From the NCBI GenBank assembly GCA_902495305.1, contig CABUWG010000016.1, positions 1 through 39,308 on the forward strand: 39,308 nt of DNA. The letters run 5' to 3'. The notes under the pieces were generated by a model that saw nothing but the letters and a program-made list of their open reading frames with translations, did no database searches and was not told the origin of the DNA. Source of the DNA: an uncultured Pseudomonadota bacterium. GTDB lineage: Bacteria; Pseudomonadota; Alphaproteobacteria; RF32; CAG-239. Positions 16,180 to 24,624 of this stretch are shown one piece after another (position 1 is the stretch's first letter; each line of letters opens with the position of its first letter). The position numbers and the translations under genes are program-made.

Positions 16180-18327
16180 ATGTTAAGACAATATGAACTT
16201 GTTGATTTAGTAAAATCATACGATCCGGACGCCGACGAGGACGCTCTCAACAAAGCTTATGTATTCGCCATGAAAAAGCACGGGGCTCAGCTCCGTGCTT
16301 CCGGCGACCCATACTACTCCCATCCGGTAGAAGTTGCCGGTATCTTAACAAAATTCAAACTCGATTCCGCATCTATCATCGCCGGTCTGTTGCATGACAC
16401 GGTAGAAGACACCGATACCACGGTTGAAGAAATCCGTGACAATTTCGGCCCTCAGGTTGCCCAACTGGTTGACGGTCTGACCAAATTGGCAATGATAGAA
16501 CAAAAATCAGCCAATAACAAACAGGCTGAAAATTTTCGCAAATTGCTGCTTGCCATGTCGGAAGACGTGCGCGTCCTGCTCATCAAACTGGCTGACCGGC
16601 TGCACAACATGCGCACCCTGCACTTTTTGAAAAAGCCGGAAAAACGCGCCCGCATAGCCAAAGAAACCCTTGATATTTATGCGCCGCTTGCCGAACGTAT
16701 CGGCATGCAGGAAGTCAAAACCGAACTTGAAGAAATTGCTTTCGCCGAGCTCCACAAAGAAGCGCACGATTCCATTGTTGCCCGCTTAAACTTTTTGCGC
16801 GAGCAAGGCAACAATCTGGTTCCCAAGATTATCAGCCAGCTGGAAAAAGACATGAAAGATAACGGCATTGATGCCGACATCACCGGACGGGAAAAATCGC
16901 CTTATTCCATCTGGCGCAAAATGCAGCAGAAAAACGCTTCTTTTGAGCAGCTTTCCGACATTATGGCTTTCCGGATCTGCGTTGATGACATTGGCGCCTG
17001 TTATCAGGCTCTGGGCGTTGTCCACAGCAAGTACCATATGGTTCCCCGCCGCTTTAAAGATTATATTTCAACCCCCAAACCCAACGGCTACCAGTCAATT
17101 CATACCGGTGTCATCGGGCCGGAAAATACCCGCATTGAAATCCAGATACGCACCCGCGAAATGCACGAAATCGCCGAGAAAGGCATTGCCGCCCACTGGG
17201 CATACAAACAAGGCCAAAAAGCCGTCGGCAAAAACTTTCGCTGGATTCGCGAACTGCTTGAGATTTTGGAACAAGCTTCCAATCCGGAAGAATTTTTGGA
17301 AAACACCAAACTGGAAATGTACAATGATCAGGTTTTCTGCTTCACCCCCAAAGGAGATCTGATCGGCCTGCCGATGAATTCCACGCCGGTTGACTTTGCC
17401 TACGCCGTACATTCCACTGTCGGCGATACCTGTGTCGGTGCTAAAATCAACGGCGAAATCCGTCCGCTGCGGACAATCTTGCAAAACGGTGATCAGGTTG
17501 AAGTCCTGACATCCAAAGCCCAGCACCCGTCTACGGAATGGGAGCGCTTTGTCGTCACCGGCAAAGCCAAAGCCGCAATCCGCCGGTATGTCCGCGCCTT
17601 CAAACGCGACCAGTTTATCACGCTTGGACAACAGCTTCTGGAACGGACATTTAAAGGCGAAAACCTTGAATTTTCGGAAAAAGGGCTGGTTAATATCCTG
17701 CCGAATTTTGAAGCGGAATCAATTGACGATATTTACGCCAAAGTCGGCGAAGGGCTGGTAACGGCTTGGGATGTCATGAAAGCTGTTTATCCGGGGTATA
17801 AACAATCCAAACTCGGTCGTGTCGTCAAATCCTTAAAAGTTCCGGTCTTCAAAAAATCTGCCAAAGAAAAGAAAGGCGAACCGCTAAAAATCAAAGGTCT
17901 GATTCCGGGCATGGCCGTCCATTTTGCCGGCTGCTGCCATCCGCTCCCCGGCGACCGGATTGTCGGAATTGTTACCACCGGCAAAGGGGTTGCCATTCAT
18001 ACGATTGACTGCAAACTTTTGGAAAAATACGCCGATGAGCCGGAACGCTGGCTTGACATCTCTTGGGGAGATGCCGCAACCGACGCGCCGCATGTCGGCC
18101 GCTTGAAAGTCATGCTCAACAACGAGCCCGGCGCACTGGCCGAACTTTCCAATCTGGTTGCTCGCAACAACGGCAACATTGCCAACTTGAATATCGTCTA
18201 TCGGACGATTAGTTATTTTGAGATACTGGTTGACATTGAAGTCAAAGACCTGAAACACCTGACAGATATCATTGCCGCCATGAAAGCCAGCAAAGTTATC
18301 AGCTATGTTTCACGCTCCGTCCAGTAA
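16180..18327 (+). CDS. rsh: Bifunctional (p)ppGpp synthetase/hydrolase Rsh
   Basis: The protein has 715 residues. The N-terminal HD hydrolase domain keeps its metal-binding residues (H48 in YSHPVE, HD at 72-73 in GLLHDTVEDT, and LIKLADRLHNMRTL). The synthetase domain has GREKSPYSIWRKMQ, MAFRICVDD and PNGYQSIHT. A TGS domain (FCFTPKGDLIGLP) and a C-terminal ACT domain (LKVMLNNEPGALAEL) follow. Both activities are expected; it is likely the main stringent-response enzyme. GGGAG lies 9 nt before the ATG. Cotranscription with rpoZ is likely, since only 67 nt separate them. Confidence 0.95.
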   Translation: MLRQYELVDLVKSYDPDADEDALNKAYVFAMKKHGAQLRASGDPYYSHPVEVAGILTKFKLDSASIIAGLLHDTVEDTDTTVEEIRDNFGPQVAQLVDGLTKLAMIEQKSANNKQAENFRKLLLAMSEDVRVLLIKLADRLHNMRTLHFLKKPEKRARIAKETLDIYAPLAERIGMQEVKTELEEIAFAELHKEAHDSIVARLNFLREQGNNLVPKIISQLEKDMKDNGIDADITGREKSPYSIWRKMQQKNASFEQLSDIMAFRICVDDIGACYQALGVVHSKYHMVPRRFKDYISTPKPNGYQSIHTGVIGPENTRIEIQIRTREMHEIAEKGIAAHWAYKQGQKAVGKNFRWIRELLEILEQASNPEEFLENTKLEMYNDQVFCFTPKGDLIGLPMNSTPVDFAYAVHSTVGDTCVGAKINGEIRPLRTILQNGDQVEVLTSKAQHPSTEWERFVVTGKAKAAIRRYVRAFKRDQFITLGQQLLERTFKGENLEFSEKGLVNILPNFEAESIDDIYAKVGEGLVTAWDVMKAVYPGYKQSKLGRVVKSLKVPVFKKSAKEKKGEPLKIKGLIPGMAVHFAGCCHPLPGDRIVGIVTTGKGVAIHTIDCKLLEKYADEPERWLDISWGDAATDAPHVGRLKVMLNNEPGALAELSNLVARNNGNIANLNIVYRTISYFEILVDIEVKDLKHLTDIIAAMKASKVISYVSRSVQ

Positions 18328-18336
18328 ACCCGAACC

Positions 18337-18915
18337 ATGGAGTTTACCTTGTCCAAACCGCAAAATGCCTCATCTTCTGTCCGCAACAGATTATCCGCCC
18401 TCTGGCGTCATTTGCTTGACCGGTTGGAAGAACTGAGCGGAACCCCGCAATCAATTGCCACCGGATTTGCCTGCGGCGTTGCCGTGTCTTTTACGCCTTT
18501 TCTGGGTTTTCACTGCATTCTCGCCGCCATTATGGCCTGGTTTATTCGGGGTAATGTTCTGGCTGCCGCCATCGGTACGGTGGCCGGCAATCCGTGGACT
18601 TTTCCTTTTATCTGGATTTCGGTATTATACACCGGCCGTTTCATTTTGGGCGGCGCTTATGCCCAAAGCACGCAAGTTGATTTTTTACATTTTTTTGAAA
18701 AATCAACCCATGCCCTGCTGAGTTTTGACTTCAGTGCCTTTTTAACCGATATCTGGCCGGTATTATGGCCGATGATGGTCGGCTGCATCCCTTTTGTCTT
18801 GGTCGTCTGGTTCATCACCTATTATCTGTTAAAAACCACACTCTCCAAATTCGGCACAAAAAACCTGCAGCAATTGGAAAACAAAGCAGACAAACTAAGG
18901 ACTAAAAAACAATGA
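18337..18915 (+). CDS. DUF2062 membrane protein
   Basis: The protein has 192 residues and three or more hydrophobic segments. The family block GTPQSIATGFACGVAVSFTP is followed by GNVLAAAIGTVAGNPWTFP and a last helix near VLWPMMVGCIPFVLVVWFITYYLL. DUF2062 proteins often sit between rsh and acpS in Alphaproteobacteria; their function is unknown. ATG 18337 has no Shine-Dalgarno. An in-frame TTG at 18349 has GGAG 6 nt ahead and may be the real start. The stop overlaps acpS (ATGA). Confidence 0.85.
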   Translation: MEFTLSKPQNASSSVRNRLSALWRHLLDRLEELSGTPQSIATGFACGVAVSFTPFLGFHCILAAIMAWFIRGNVLAAAIGTVAGNPWTFPFIWISVLYTGRFILGGAYAQSTQVDFLHFFEKSTHALLSFDFSAFLTDIWPVLWPMMVGCIPFVLVVWFITYYLLKTTLSKFGTKNLQQLENKADKLRTKKQ

Positions 18916-19316
18916 TTATCGGCATCGGCAATGATCTTGCCAATATTGAACGCATAAAAAAAAGCATCGAAAAATTCGGCCAACGCTTCACCAACAAAAT
19001 ATTTTCGGAAGAAGAACAGGCCGAACTCTCCAAACGCCGAAAAATTTCCGCGCATGAATATGCCTGTTCCGCCGCCCGCCGTTTTGCCGCCAAAGAAGCT
19101 TGCTCCAAGGCGCTCGGCACCGGTTTCAGGCAAGGCGTTTTCTGGCCTGATTTGATCATCACCCACACACCTGCCGGCAAACCTGAACTCCGGCTGCGCG
19201 GAAACGCGGCCAACCACCTTGCCGCCCTCAGCGGCAACACCCCGTGCCGCCTGCATGTGAGCATGACGGACGACTATCCGTGGGCTCAGGCTTTTGTGAT
19301 TATTGAAACAATATAA
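18912..19316 (+). CDS. acpS: Holo-[acyl-carrier-protein] synthase
   Basis: The protein has 134 residues. It transfers 4'-phosphopantetheine from CoA to apo-ACP to start fatty acid synthesis. The signature IGIGNDLANIER carries metal ligand D8, and RRFAAKEACSKALGTG carries the second conserved Glu/Lys motif. Normal length. The start overlaps the DUF2062 stop (ATGA), so translation is coupled. It opens the conserved acpS-lepB-rnc-era order. Confidence 0.93.
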   Translation: MIIGIGNDLANIERIKKSIEKFGQRFTNKIFSEEEQAELSKRRKISAHEYACSAARRFAAKEACSKALGTGFRQGVFWPDLIITHTPAGKPELRLRGNAANHLAALSGNTPCRLHVSMTDDYPWAQAFVIIETI

Positions 19317-19376
19317 AAAAGTTAAAAAAAATCATATTCTTAACTTCAAATTAATGAAAATATTACATGATAACTG

Positions 19377-19404
19377 TTGATATCTAAACAATATTGTTTA
19401 TGAT
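19377..19404 (+). promoter_or_regulatory. lepB promoter with embedded 16-bp palindrome
   Basis: TTGATA (19377-19382) and TATGAT (19399-19404) are separated by 16 nt. The spacer and first bases of the -10 contain the perfect palindrome TAAACAATATTGTTTA (19385-19400). A dimeric repressor bound there would block RNA polymerase. The mRNA leader would be about 45 nt. Confidence 0.5.
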
Positions 19405-19457
19405 ATATCAGATTTGATAAAAGAATTCCGCGTGGCAGCTCAAGAAAGAAATTGGTT

Positions 19458-20189
19458 ATGGAAAAAGACGAAAGCATTTTAGATACAATAAAAACAATCA
19501 TTTATGCCATTTTGATTGCAATAGTAATCCGCACATTTTTGTTTGAACCGTTCAAAATTCCGTCAGGGTCAATGTATCCGACTTTGCATGTCGGTGATTA
19601 TCTTTTTGTTTCAAAATATACTTATGGCTATTCCAAACACTCTTTCCCGTTCAGCCTGCCGCTTTTTGACGGCCGTATCTGGGCAGATACGCCGCAGCGC
19701 GGAGATGTTGTCGTCTTCAAATTTCCGCAGGATAACAAAACAGATTTCATCAAACGCATCGTCGGCCTGCCCGGAGACAAAATCAAAATGCAGGACGGCA
19801 TTTTGTATATCAACGGCAAACCGGTTGAACGTCAGCAGATTGAAGACTTTGTCATTCGTGACAAATTCGGCAACGGCGAGCGCTACACCCAATATGTCGA
19901 AACCCTGCCCAACGGCGTCAAACATAACATTCTGGAAATTTCTGACCAGCAGGAACTCGTTGACAACATGGTCGAAGTCACCGTTCCCGAAAACAGCTAT
20001 TTTGTCATGGGCGACAACCGTGACCGCTCTGATGACAGCCGGTTGAGCGTCGGCTTTGTTCCGTTTGAAAATCTGGTCGGCAAAGCCCGTTGGCTGTTTT
20101 TCTCTCACAACACCGACGACGCATGGTACAAACCATGGGCTTGGACCAAGAAAATCCGCTTTGAAAGAATGTTTAAGAAAATACAATAA
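19458..20189 (+). CDS. lepB: Signal peptidase I
   Basis: The protein has 243 residues. An N-terminal membrane helix (TIIYAILIAIVIRTFLF) is followed by the catalytic serine S38 in IPSGSMYPTL and the general base lysine K99 in FIKRIVGLPGD. The C-terminal signature MGDNRDRSDDSR is present. It removes signal peptides from exported proteins, many of which are encoded in this window. ATG 19458 is favoured over TTG 19452 because of AGAAAG spacing and family N-terminus. It is followed 2 nt later by rnc. Confidence 0.95.
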   Translation: MEKDESILDTIKTIIYAILIAIVIRTFLFEPFKIPSGSMYPTLHVGDYLFVSKYTYGYSKHSFPFSLPLFDGRIWADTPQRGDVVVFKFPQDNKTDFIKRIVGLPGDKIKMQDGILYINGKPVERQQIEDFVIRDKFGNGERYTQYVETLPNGVKHNILEISDQQELVDNMVEVTVPENSYFVMGDNRDRSDDSRLSVGFVPFENLVGKARWLFFSHNTDDAWYKPWAWTKKIRFERMFKKIQ

Positions 20190-20191
20190 TC

Positions 20192-20842
20192 ATGCTTGAA
20201 GATTTACAAGACATATTAAAATACCATTTTAAAAATCCGCAGTTATTGCGTCAGGCCTTAACCCACAGCAGCCACACGACAGATGTGGCCAAAAACTATG
20301 AACGGCTGGAATTTCTGGGTGATCGGGTCTTGGGACTGAGCATTGCCGCCCTTCTCTACAAAATTTTTCCGGAAGAACCGGAAGGCAGCTTATCACAACG
20401 CTTTGTCGGACTTGTCTGCAAAGAAACTGTTGCTCAAATGGCTCAGACACTCTGCCTCGACAAATTTATGATTGTGGCCAATGAAGACATCCGTAGCAAT
20501 GAAAACGTGCTGTGCGACGTTTGCGAGGCCGTTATCGGCGCCATTTTTATTGATGCCGGAGATGAAGAGGCCATCGGTTTTGTTGACACTCACTGGAAAG
20601 AACTGATTGATAAAAACGTCGAACCGCCCAAAGATGCAAAAACCAAATTACAGGAAGTCGCACACAGCAAAGGCTTTCCGCTGCCGGAATATGTTGTGCT
20701 GAGCCGAGAGGGCTCCGAGCATGAACCGGTTTTTCACATTGCCGTCAAAATCGGCAAACTGCCGCCGGCCGTCGGCACCGGACGCAACAAAAAATTAGCG
20801 CAGCAGGCCGCAGCCGCTCAAATGTTGGAAAGGCTGAAATAA
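20192..20842 (+). CDS. rnc: Ribonuclease III
   Basis: The protein has 216 residues. The catalytic RNase III domain has the signature NYERLEFLGDRVLGL (E40, D44) and the second acidic pair in CDVCEAVIGAIFIDAG. The C-terminal double-stranded RNA-binding domain spans KTKLQEVAHSKGFPLPEY to AQQAAAAQML. It processes rRNA precursors and structured mRNAs. It lies between lepB and era, with 1-2 nt gaps, as in most Alphaproteobacteria. Confidence 0.95.
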   Translation: MLEDLQDILKYHFKNPQLLRQALTHSSHTTDVAKNYERLEFLGDRVLGLSIAALLYKIFPEEPEGSLSQRFVGLVCKETVAQMAQTLCLDKFMIVANEDIRSNENVLCDVCEAVIGAIFIDAGDEEAIGFVDTHWKELIDKNVEPPKDAKTKLQEVAHSKGFPLPEYVVLSREGSEHEPVFHIAVKIGKLPPAVGTGRNKKLAQQAAAAQMLERLK

Positions 20843-20843
20843 G

Positions 20844-21770
20844 ATGACGGAAGACAACCTCCCGACAGAACAAAATTTGCCGTCCCGTTGCGGATTTGTC
20901 GCGCTGATTGGTGCGCCAAATGCCGGAAAATCGACCATAACCAACGACTTTGTCGGCTCCAAAGTCACCATTGTTTCGCCTAAAGTCCAAACCACCCGTT
21001 CTCTGGTTAAAGGCATCGGCATTTGGAAAAATACCCAGATTATCTTTATTGACACACCGGGAATCTTCAAACCCAAACGCCGGCTTGATCGTGCCATGGT
21101 CGCTTCCTCATGGGACGGCGCAGGCGATGCCGACATTACCGTATTGGTCGTGGACGCCAAACGCGGTTTTGATGATGAGACCCGCGCTATCATCAACAAG
21201 CTTAACAAAAACAAAAAAGAAGCCCTCCTCCTGATTAATAAAATCGACCTTGTTCATCAGGACAAACTTTTGGGCTTGAGCGCCGCATTGAACGAAGCCG
21301 GAAACTTCAAAGAAACCTTTTTTGTTTCTGCCGAAAACGGCAAAAATCTGGAAGACTTTTACAACTACCTCGCCGACAATCTGCCGCTCAGCCCGTGGTA
21401 CTATCCGGAAGACCAGATTTCTGACATGCCTCTGCGTATTCTGGCCGCCGAAATCACGCGCGAAAAACTCTTTCTCTGTCTGCATCAGGAACTCCCCTAT
21501 GCCTTAACCGTCGAAACCGAGGTGTGGGATCGTCGCGATGACGGTTCCGTCCGTTGCGAACAAACAATTTATGTCGAGCGCGACAATCAAAAAATCATTG
21601 TCCTAGGCAAAGGCGGCTCCATGATAAAAAAAATCGGGCAAATGGCCAGAACGGAAATTGAAGAACTGCTGGAAACCCGTGTCCATTTGTTCCTGTTTGT
21701 CAAAGTACGCGAAAACTGGATTAACGACCCCGCCCGTTACAAAGACCTTCAGCTTAATTTTAACGCCTGA
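20844..21770 (+). CDS. era: GTPase Era
   Basis: The protein has 308 residues. G1 is GAPNAGKST (from G23), G2 lies near VQTTRS, G3 is DTPG, G4 is NKID and G5 is near VSAENG. The C-terminal KH RNA-binding domain contains IIVLGKGGSMIKKIGQMAR. Era binds the 3' end of 16S rRNA in 30S assembly. The gene starts 1 nt after the rnc stop. The usual next gene, recO, is not found here; an unknown gene with its own promoter follows. Confidence 0.95.
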   Translation: MTEDNLPTEQNLPSRCGFVALIGAPNAGKSTITNDFVGSKVTIVSPKVQTTRSLVKGIGIWKNTQIIFIDTPGIFKPKRRLDRAMVASSWDGAGDADITVLVVDAKRGFDDETRAIINKLNKNKKEALLLINKIDLVHQDKLLGLSAALNEAGNFKETFFVSAENGKNLEDFYNYLADNLPLSPWYYPEDQISDMPLRILAAEITREKLFLCLHQELPYALTVETEVWDRRDDGSVRCEQTIYVERDNQKIIVLGKGGSMIKKIGQMARTEIEELLETRVHLFLFVKVRENWINDPARYKDLQLNFNA

Positions 21771-21778
21771 AATACTCA

Positions 21779-21807
21779 TTGACAAATTTTCAGAAAAATA
21801 CTATAAA
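21779..21807 (+). promoter_or_regulatory. Near-consensus promoter for the gene at 21874
   Basis: TTGACA (21779-21784) and TATAAA (21802-21807) are separated by 17 nt. It starts 8 nt after the era stop, separating this gene from the housekeeping operon. Confidence 0.65.
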
Positions 21808-21873
21808 AACAGTTCAAACAACTTATTATAGTACCAAATTATCAAGAATATTAATCTGTAAATTTTCAAAAGT

Positions 21874-23397
21874 ATGGAAGAAAAATTAACACGTTCCGTC
21901 ATGCTTAAGGCCTTGCGCCATTCAGACAAACGCTTACGCGAAAAAGCCTGGTATCGTTTTGCCTTGGACATCTTGACGAACAATCCGCAAAAGATATTAA
22001 ACCTTTCGGATATTGAATTTGAGTACCATCTCTATTCTCGTTGCGAGATGTTTAACGCCGCGTTGCTGGTATTACTTCAGCATGATGAAATTCCTCGGGA
22101 AAATGCCAAAATTTTTATCAATGAATTTTTGCATTTCAAAGATAAAAAACTCGCCATTACTCTGTTGTTTCGCTGGGCGGAAGACCTTCCGGCTTCGGTC
22201 TGTCAAAAAATTCTGAAACAACTGCTTGACCAGTTCAAGCAAACATCTTATGCAAGTCAGCTGTTGCATTTGGCCTCAATACAAAAAGGCATCGGAAAAT
22301 ATGAGGACGTATGGTTGAAAATGGCGATCAGTCAGGCAAAAAAAGCAGATATGAGATTAACGGAAACGCTAAAAGAAATGCATAATATCATCCGTCTGCG
22401 CAAAGGCGATGACTTATGCCTGCGTTTGCTGAAAGCCTTTCTGACCCCATCAACAATTGCCGATGAAAAGACGGCAATTGAACTCGACGGACGGCTTCTT
22501 GACCTTTCTTTTGCAATTTCGAGCGGAGAAAGCCAAAAGTTGGTTAAAAAGTTCATTTTGCTCCTGTTGAAACATGAGAAATATGAAACCCTGCTCAAGC
22601 TGTTAAACATGCAAGGAAGCTGCCTGAGATCCAGAATGTTTTATGCTCTGTCTGTCCGGACAATTTTTGAACATCAGATGAAACAGAATTTTACTGTTGC
22701 GTCTTTCTGCCTTCAGGTCATAACCGACGCTCATAAGCAAAATCTGCTTTGGGATTACACCGGTGAAATATTCGAATTTCTGTGCCGGATTTCACCCTAC
22801 AACGTATTTGACTTCTGGCAGGATGTGCGGGAAACGAAAAAAATCGCCGATATTGACGGTCCGCGCTTTATCGAACCTTTGGCAAATACTCTCAAGAGCA
22901 GCACTAATTTTCATCTTGTTGAAAAGTGGCAATATATTTGTGCAATGCCGGAGGCTGAGGCCAGAGACACCCTGCTGTGTGCATTATACGAAAATCCGGA
23001 ACATATTAAGGAAATTTTCACGCCGTTGGCACAAAAATTTGACTTTCCGTACCGCGGAGATGGCTGGAAAACGCTGCATTGCATTACCGTATCGCAGGAC
23101 GACAAATTTCCTATGCGCATATTGCTGGATTACCTGTACTATTCGCATTTTGATGCCGTAACGCGGGACGATATTGCCAATATATGTTCTTTAACGGAGA
23201 GGATTGCCATAGTCTGCTGTCAGCGAAGTCTGAAACACAAAGACTATACAAGAATGATGGAAGACCTCCTCTATTGGGGAAAAACAAAAGGCTGCCCGAT
23301 ATCCGAAAATTGCCTGAACAACTTTGACTTGGCACAGGCTCAGGCGAGATATGAAGAACATCTGCAAATGAACAATCTTTTAAAAATTGTCTATTAA
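21874..23397 (+). CDS. Unknown all-helical cytoplasmic protein
   Basis: The protein has 507 residues, with no signal peptide or membrane helix. It is Leu/Lys/Glu-rich and appears almost entirely alpha-helical, with repeated blocks of about 35-40 residues like HEAT/TPR superhelices. There are 14 or so cysteines, many in hydrophobic helix contexts (for example RIAIVCCQRSL). There is no Shine-Dalgarno before ATG 21874, but a strong promoter lies upstream. It sits where recO is often found; no RecO features (OB fold, CxxC zinc site) are visible. The intrinsic terminator at 23464 ends the unit. Function unknown. Confidence 0.7.
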   Translation: MEEKLTRSVMLKALRHSDKRLREKAWYRFALDILTNNPQKILNLSDIEFEYHLYSRCEMFNAALLVLLQHDEIPRENAKIFINEFLHFKDKKLAITLLFRWAEDLPASVCQKILKQLLDQFKQTSYASQLLHLASIQKGIGKYEDVWLKMAISQAKKADMRLTETLKEMHNIIRLRKGDDLCLRLLKAFLTPSTIADEKTAIELDGRLLDLSFAISSGESQKLVKKFILLLLKHEKYETLLKLLNMQGSCLRSRMFYALSVRTIFEHQMKQNFTVASFCLQVITDAHKQNLLWDYTGEIFEFLCRISPYNVFDFWQDVRETKKIADIDGPRFIEPLANTLKSSTNFHLVEKWQYICAMPEAEARDTLLCALYENPEHIKEIFTPLAQKFDFPYRGDGWKTLHCITVSQDDKFPMRILLDYLYYSHFDAVTRDDIANICSLTERIAIVCCQRSLKHKDYTRMMEDLLYWGKTKGCPISENCLNNFDLAQAQARYEEHLQMNNLLKIVY

Positions 23398-23401
23398 CAG
23401 C

Positions 23402-23457
23402 AAAGGCGGCCACTATGCTGCCTTTAATCTTGCCTCCCGAGTTCGATTCTCGTGGCC
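23402..23457 (+). other. tRNA-like fragment (T-arm remnant)
   Basis: A T-arm-like hairpin, CGAG-TTCGATT-CTCG (438-452), sits 5' of GTGGCC, which pairs perfectly with GGCCAC at 23408-23413. AAAGGCGGC (402-410) can also pair with GCTGCCTTT (416-424). The stretch CGAGTTCGATTCTCGT is identical to the T-arm of the intact tRNA-Gly at 24373-24446, about 950 nt away. No complete cloverleaf can be drawn. This is best read as a decayed tRNA 3' half or an attachment-site scar; chance sharing of a conserved T-arm is the alternative. Confidence 0.35.
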
Positions 23458-23463
23458 ATAAAA

Positions 23464-23487
23464 AACTCCCCGCAGGGAGTTTTTTTA
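23464..23487 (+). terminator. Intrinsic terminator
   Basis: AACTCCC-CGCA-GGGAGTT forms a perfect 7-bp stem with a tetraloop, followed by a run of T. It ends the transcript of the helical protein gene and the tRNA-like fragment. Confidence 0.8.
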
Positions 23488-23547
23488 TGGAGCGCGATAC
23501 TGTACCGTTATCAGACTAATTTTTATAATGAGTTTAAACAATTTTGC

Positions 23548-23553
23548 TATAAA
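23548..23553 (+). promoter_or_regulatory. Extended -10 element upstream of fic
   Basis: TGC-TATAAA (23545-23553) is an extended -10 sequence about 110 nt upstream of fic. No good -35 is seen. The 5' leader would be AT-rich. Confidence 0.3.
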
Positions 23554-23661
23554 ATCGAAATATTGGAAAAAATTTTCAATTAAATTTCTAAAGACAAAAA
23601 CTAAAACTTAATTGTTTTTTATTTTTTTGTATTTAATATTAATATATGAAAGAGAGACGAG

Positions 23662-24270
23662 ATGGTTTTAGAAAACAAATTAAATATCACCGACCAAATA
23701 GAGCTTAATAAAAAGGAAGAAGAAATTAGCAAAAAAAAGGCAAAAAAACTTTTCGACAGCGGCAAAATAAATACTCTTAAAGTTGGTACGTTTGCGGGTT
23801 TGAAGCAGATTCACAAATTTTTATTTGAAGACATTTATGCTTTTGCCGGAAAAATGCGAACCGTTAATATTTCTAAAGGTAATTTCAGATTTGCTCCGAT
23901 GATGTATTTAGAGCAATCATTAAAACATATTGATAAAATGCCCCAATCAACATTTGATGAAATTGTTGAAAAATATGTTGAGATGAATATTGCTCACCCC
24001 TTTAGAGAGGGAAATGGCAGAGCAACCAGAATTTGGTTGGATTTAATCTTCAAAAAAGAACTAAAAAAAGTTGTTGATTGGAACAAAATTGATAAAAATG
24101 ACTACTTATCTGCAATGGAAAGAAGCACGATTAAGGATATAGAAATAAAATACCTCTTGAAAAATGCCCTGACAGATAAAATTAACGAACGCGAGGTATT
24201 TATGAAAGGAATTGATATCAGCTACTACTATGAGGGCTATGACGAATACGATATTCATAAGCTGTTGTAG
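23662..24270 (+). CDS. Fic-domain protein, class III (C-terminal inhibitory helix)
   Basis: The protein has 202 residues. Fic proteins usually transfer AMP from ATP to Ser/Thr/Tyr of target proteins. The core motif HPFREGNGR (H112-R120) is fully canonical. Upstream sequence FRFAPMMYLEQSLKHI matches the flap region. The C-terminal SYYYEG (S187, E191, G192) matches the class III inhibitory motif S-x-x-x-E-G of Neisseria meningitidis Fic, so activity should be auto-inhibited and possibly released by auto-AMPylation. No separate antitoxin gene is needed or seen. The gene is markedly AT-rich with Lys/Ile/Asn codons, suggesting acquisition. Confidence 0.92.
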   Translation: MVLENKLNITDQIELNKKEEEISKKKAKKLFDSGKINTLKVGTFAGLKQIHKFLFEDIYAFAGKMRTVNISKGNFRFAPMMYLEQSLKHIDKMPQSTFDEIVEKYVEMNIAHPFREGNGRATRIWLDLIFKKELKKVVDWNKIDKNDYLSAMERSTIKDIEIKYLLKNALTDKINEREVFMKGIDISYYYEGYDEYDIHKLL

Positions 24271-24340
24271 AACAACAATCTCAAACAACTTTGCCATAAA
24301 TATGCAAACATCTATCCTTTGGAAACTTAGTTTACATAAT

Positions 24341-24361
24341 AAAAAACGCCCACAAAGGGCG
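24341..24361 (-). terminator. Terminator for tRNA-Gly
   Basis: On the minus strand CGCCC-TTTGT-GGGCG is followed by TTTTTT, 12 nt downstream of the tRNA 3' end. Confidence 0.75.
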
Positions 24362-24372
24362 ATTTTCAAAAA

Positions 24373-24446
24373 TGGAGCGGGCAACGAGAATCGAACTCGC
24401 ATTAAAAGCTTGGGAAGCTCTCGTTCTACCATTGAACTATGCCCGC
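24373..24446 (-). tRNA. tRNA-Gly (anticodon CCC)
   Basis: A complete cloverleaf of 74 nt is encoded with the CCA end (24373-24375). The acceptor GCGGGCA pairs with TGCCCGC over 7 bp. The anticodon stem AGAGC/GCTTT closes the loop TTCCCAA; the anticodon CCC reads from plus-strand GGG at 24412-24414. The T-arm is GCGAG-TTCGATT-CTCGT. CCC reads only GGG codons, so another tRNA-Gly must exist elsewhere. Confidence 0.93.
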
Positions 24447-24569
24447 AAAAGCAAGATAAAAATACACCCGTTATTCAAATAATCAAGTAAAATTTTTATA
24501 TATTCGTAAAAAGAGAAAAGAGCAAGCCTTCTGCACTGAATTTGAAATAACGCAATGACGTTTTTTTGC

Positions 24570-24598
24570 TTGCGAAAAACCCGAAATCTTCTTATACT
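24570..24598 (+). promoter_or_regulatory. Promoter for methylase-like gene
   Basis: TTGCGA (24570-24575) and TATACT (24593-24598) are separated by 17 nt and end 26 nt before the start. Confidence 0.5.
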
Positions 24599-24624
24599 CC
24601 GGACATTCTGAAAGGAGAGAAGAA

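Noticed and set aside
23662..24270. Fic-antitoxin two-gene system
   Set aside because: The inhibitory motif is within the Fic protein itself and no small antitoxin gene precedes it.
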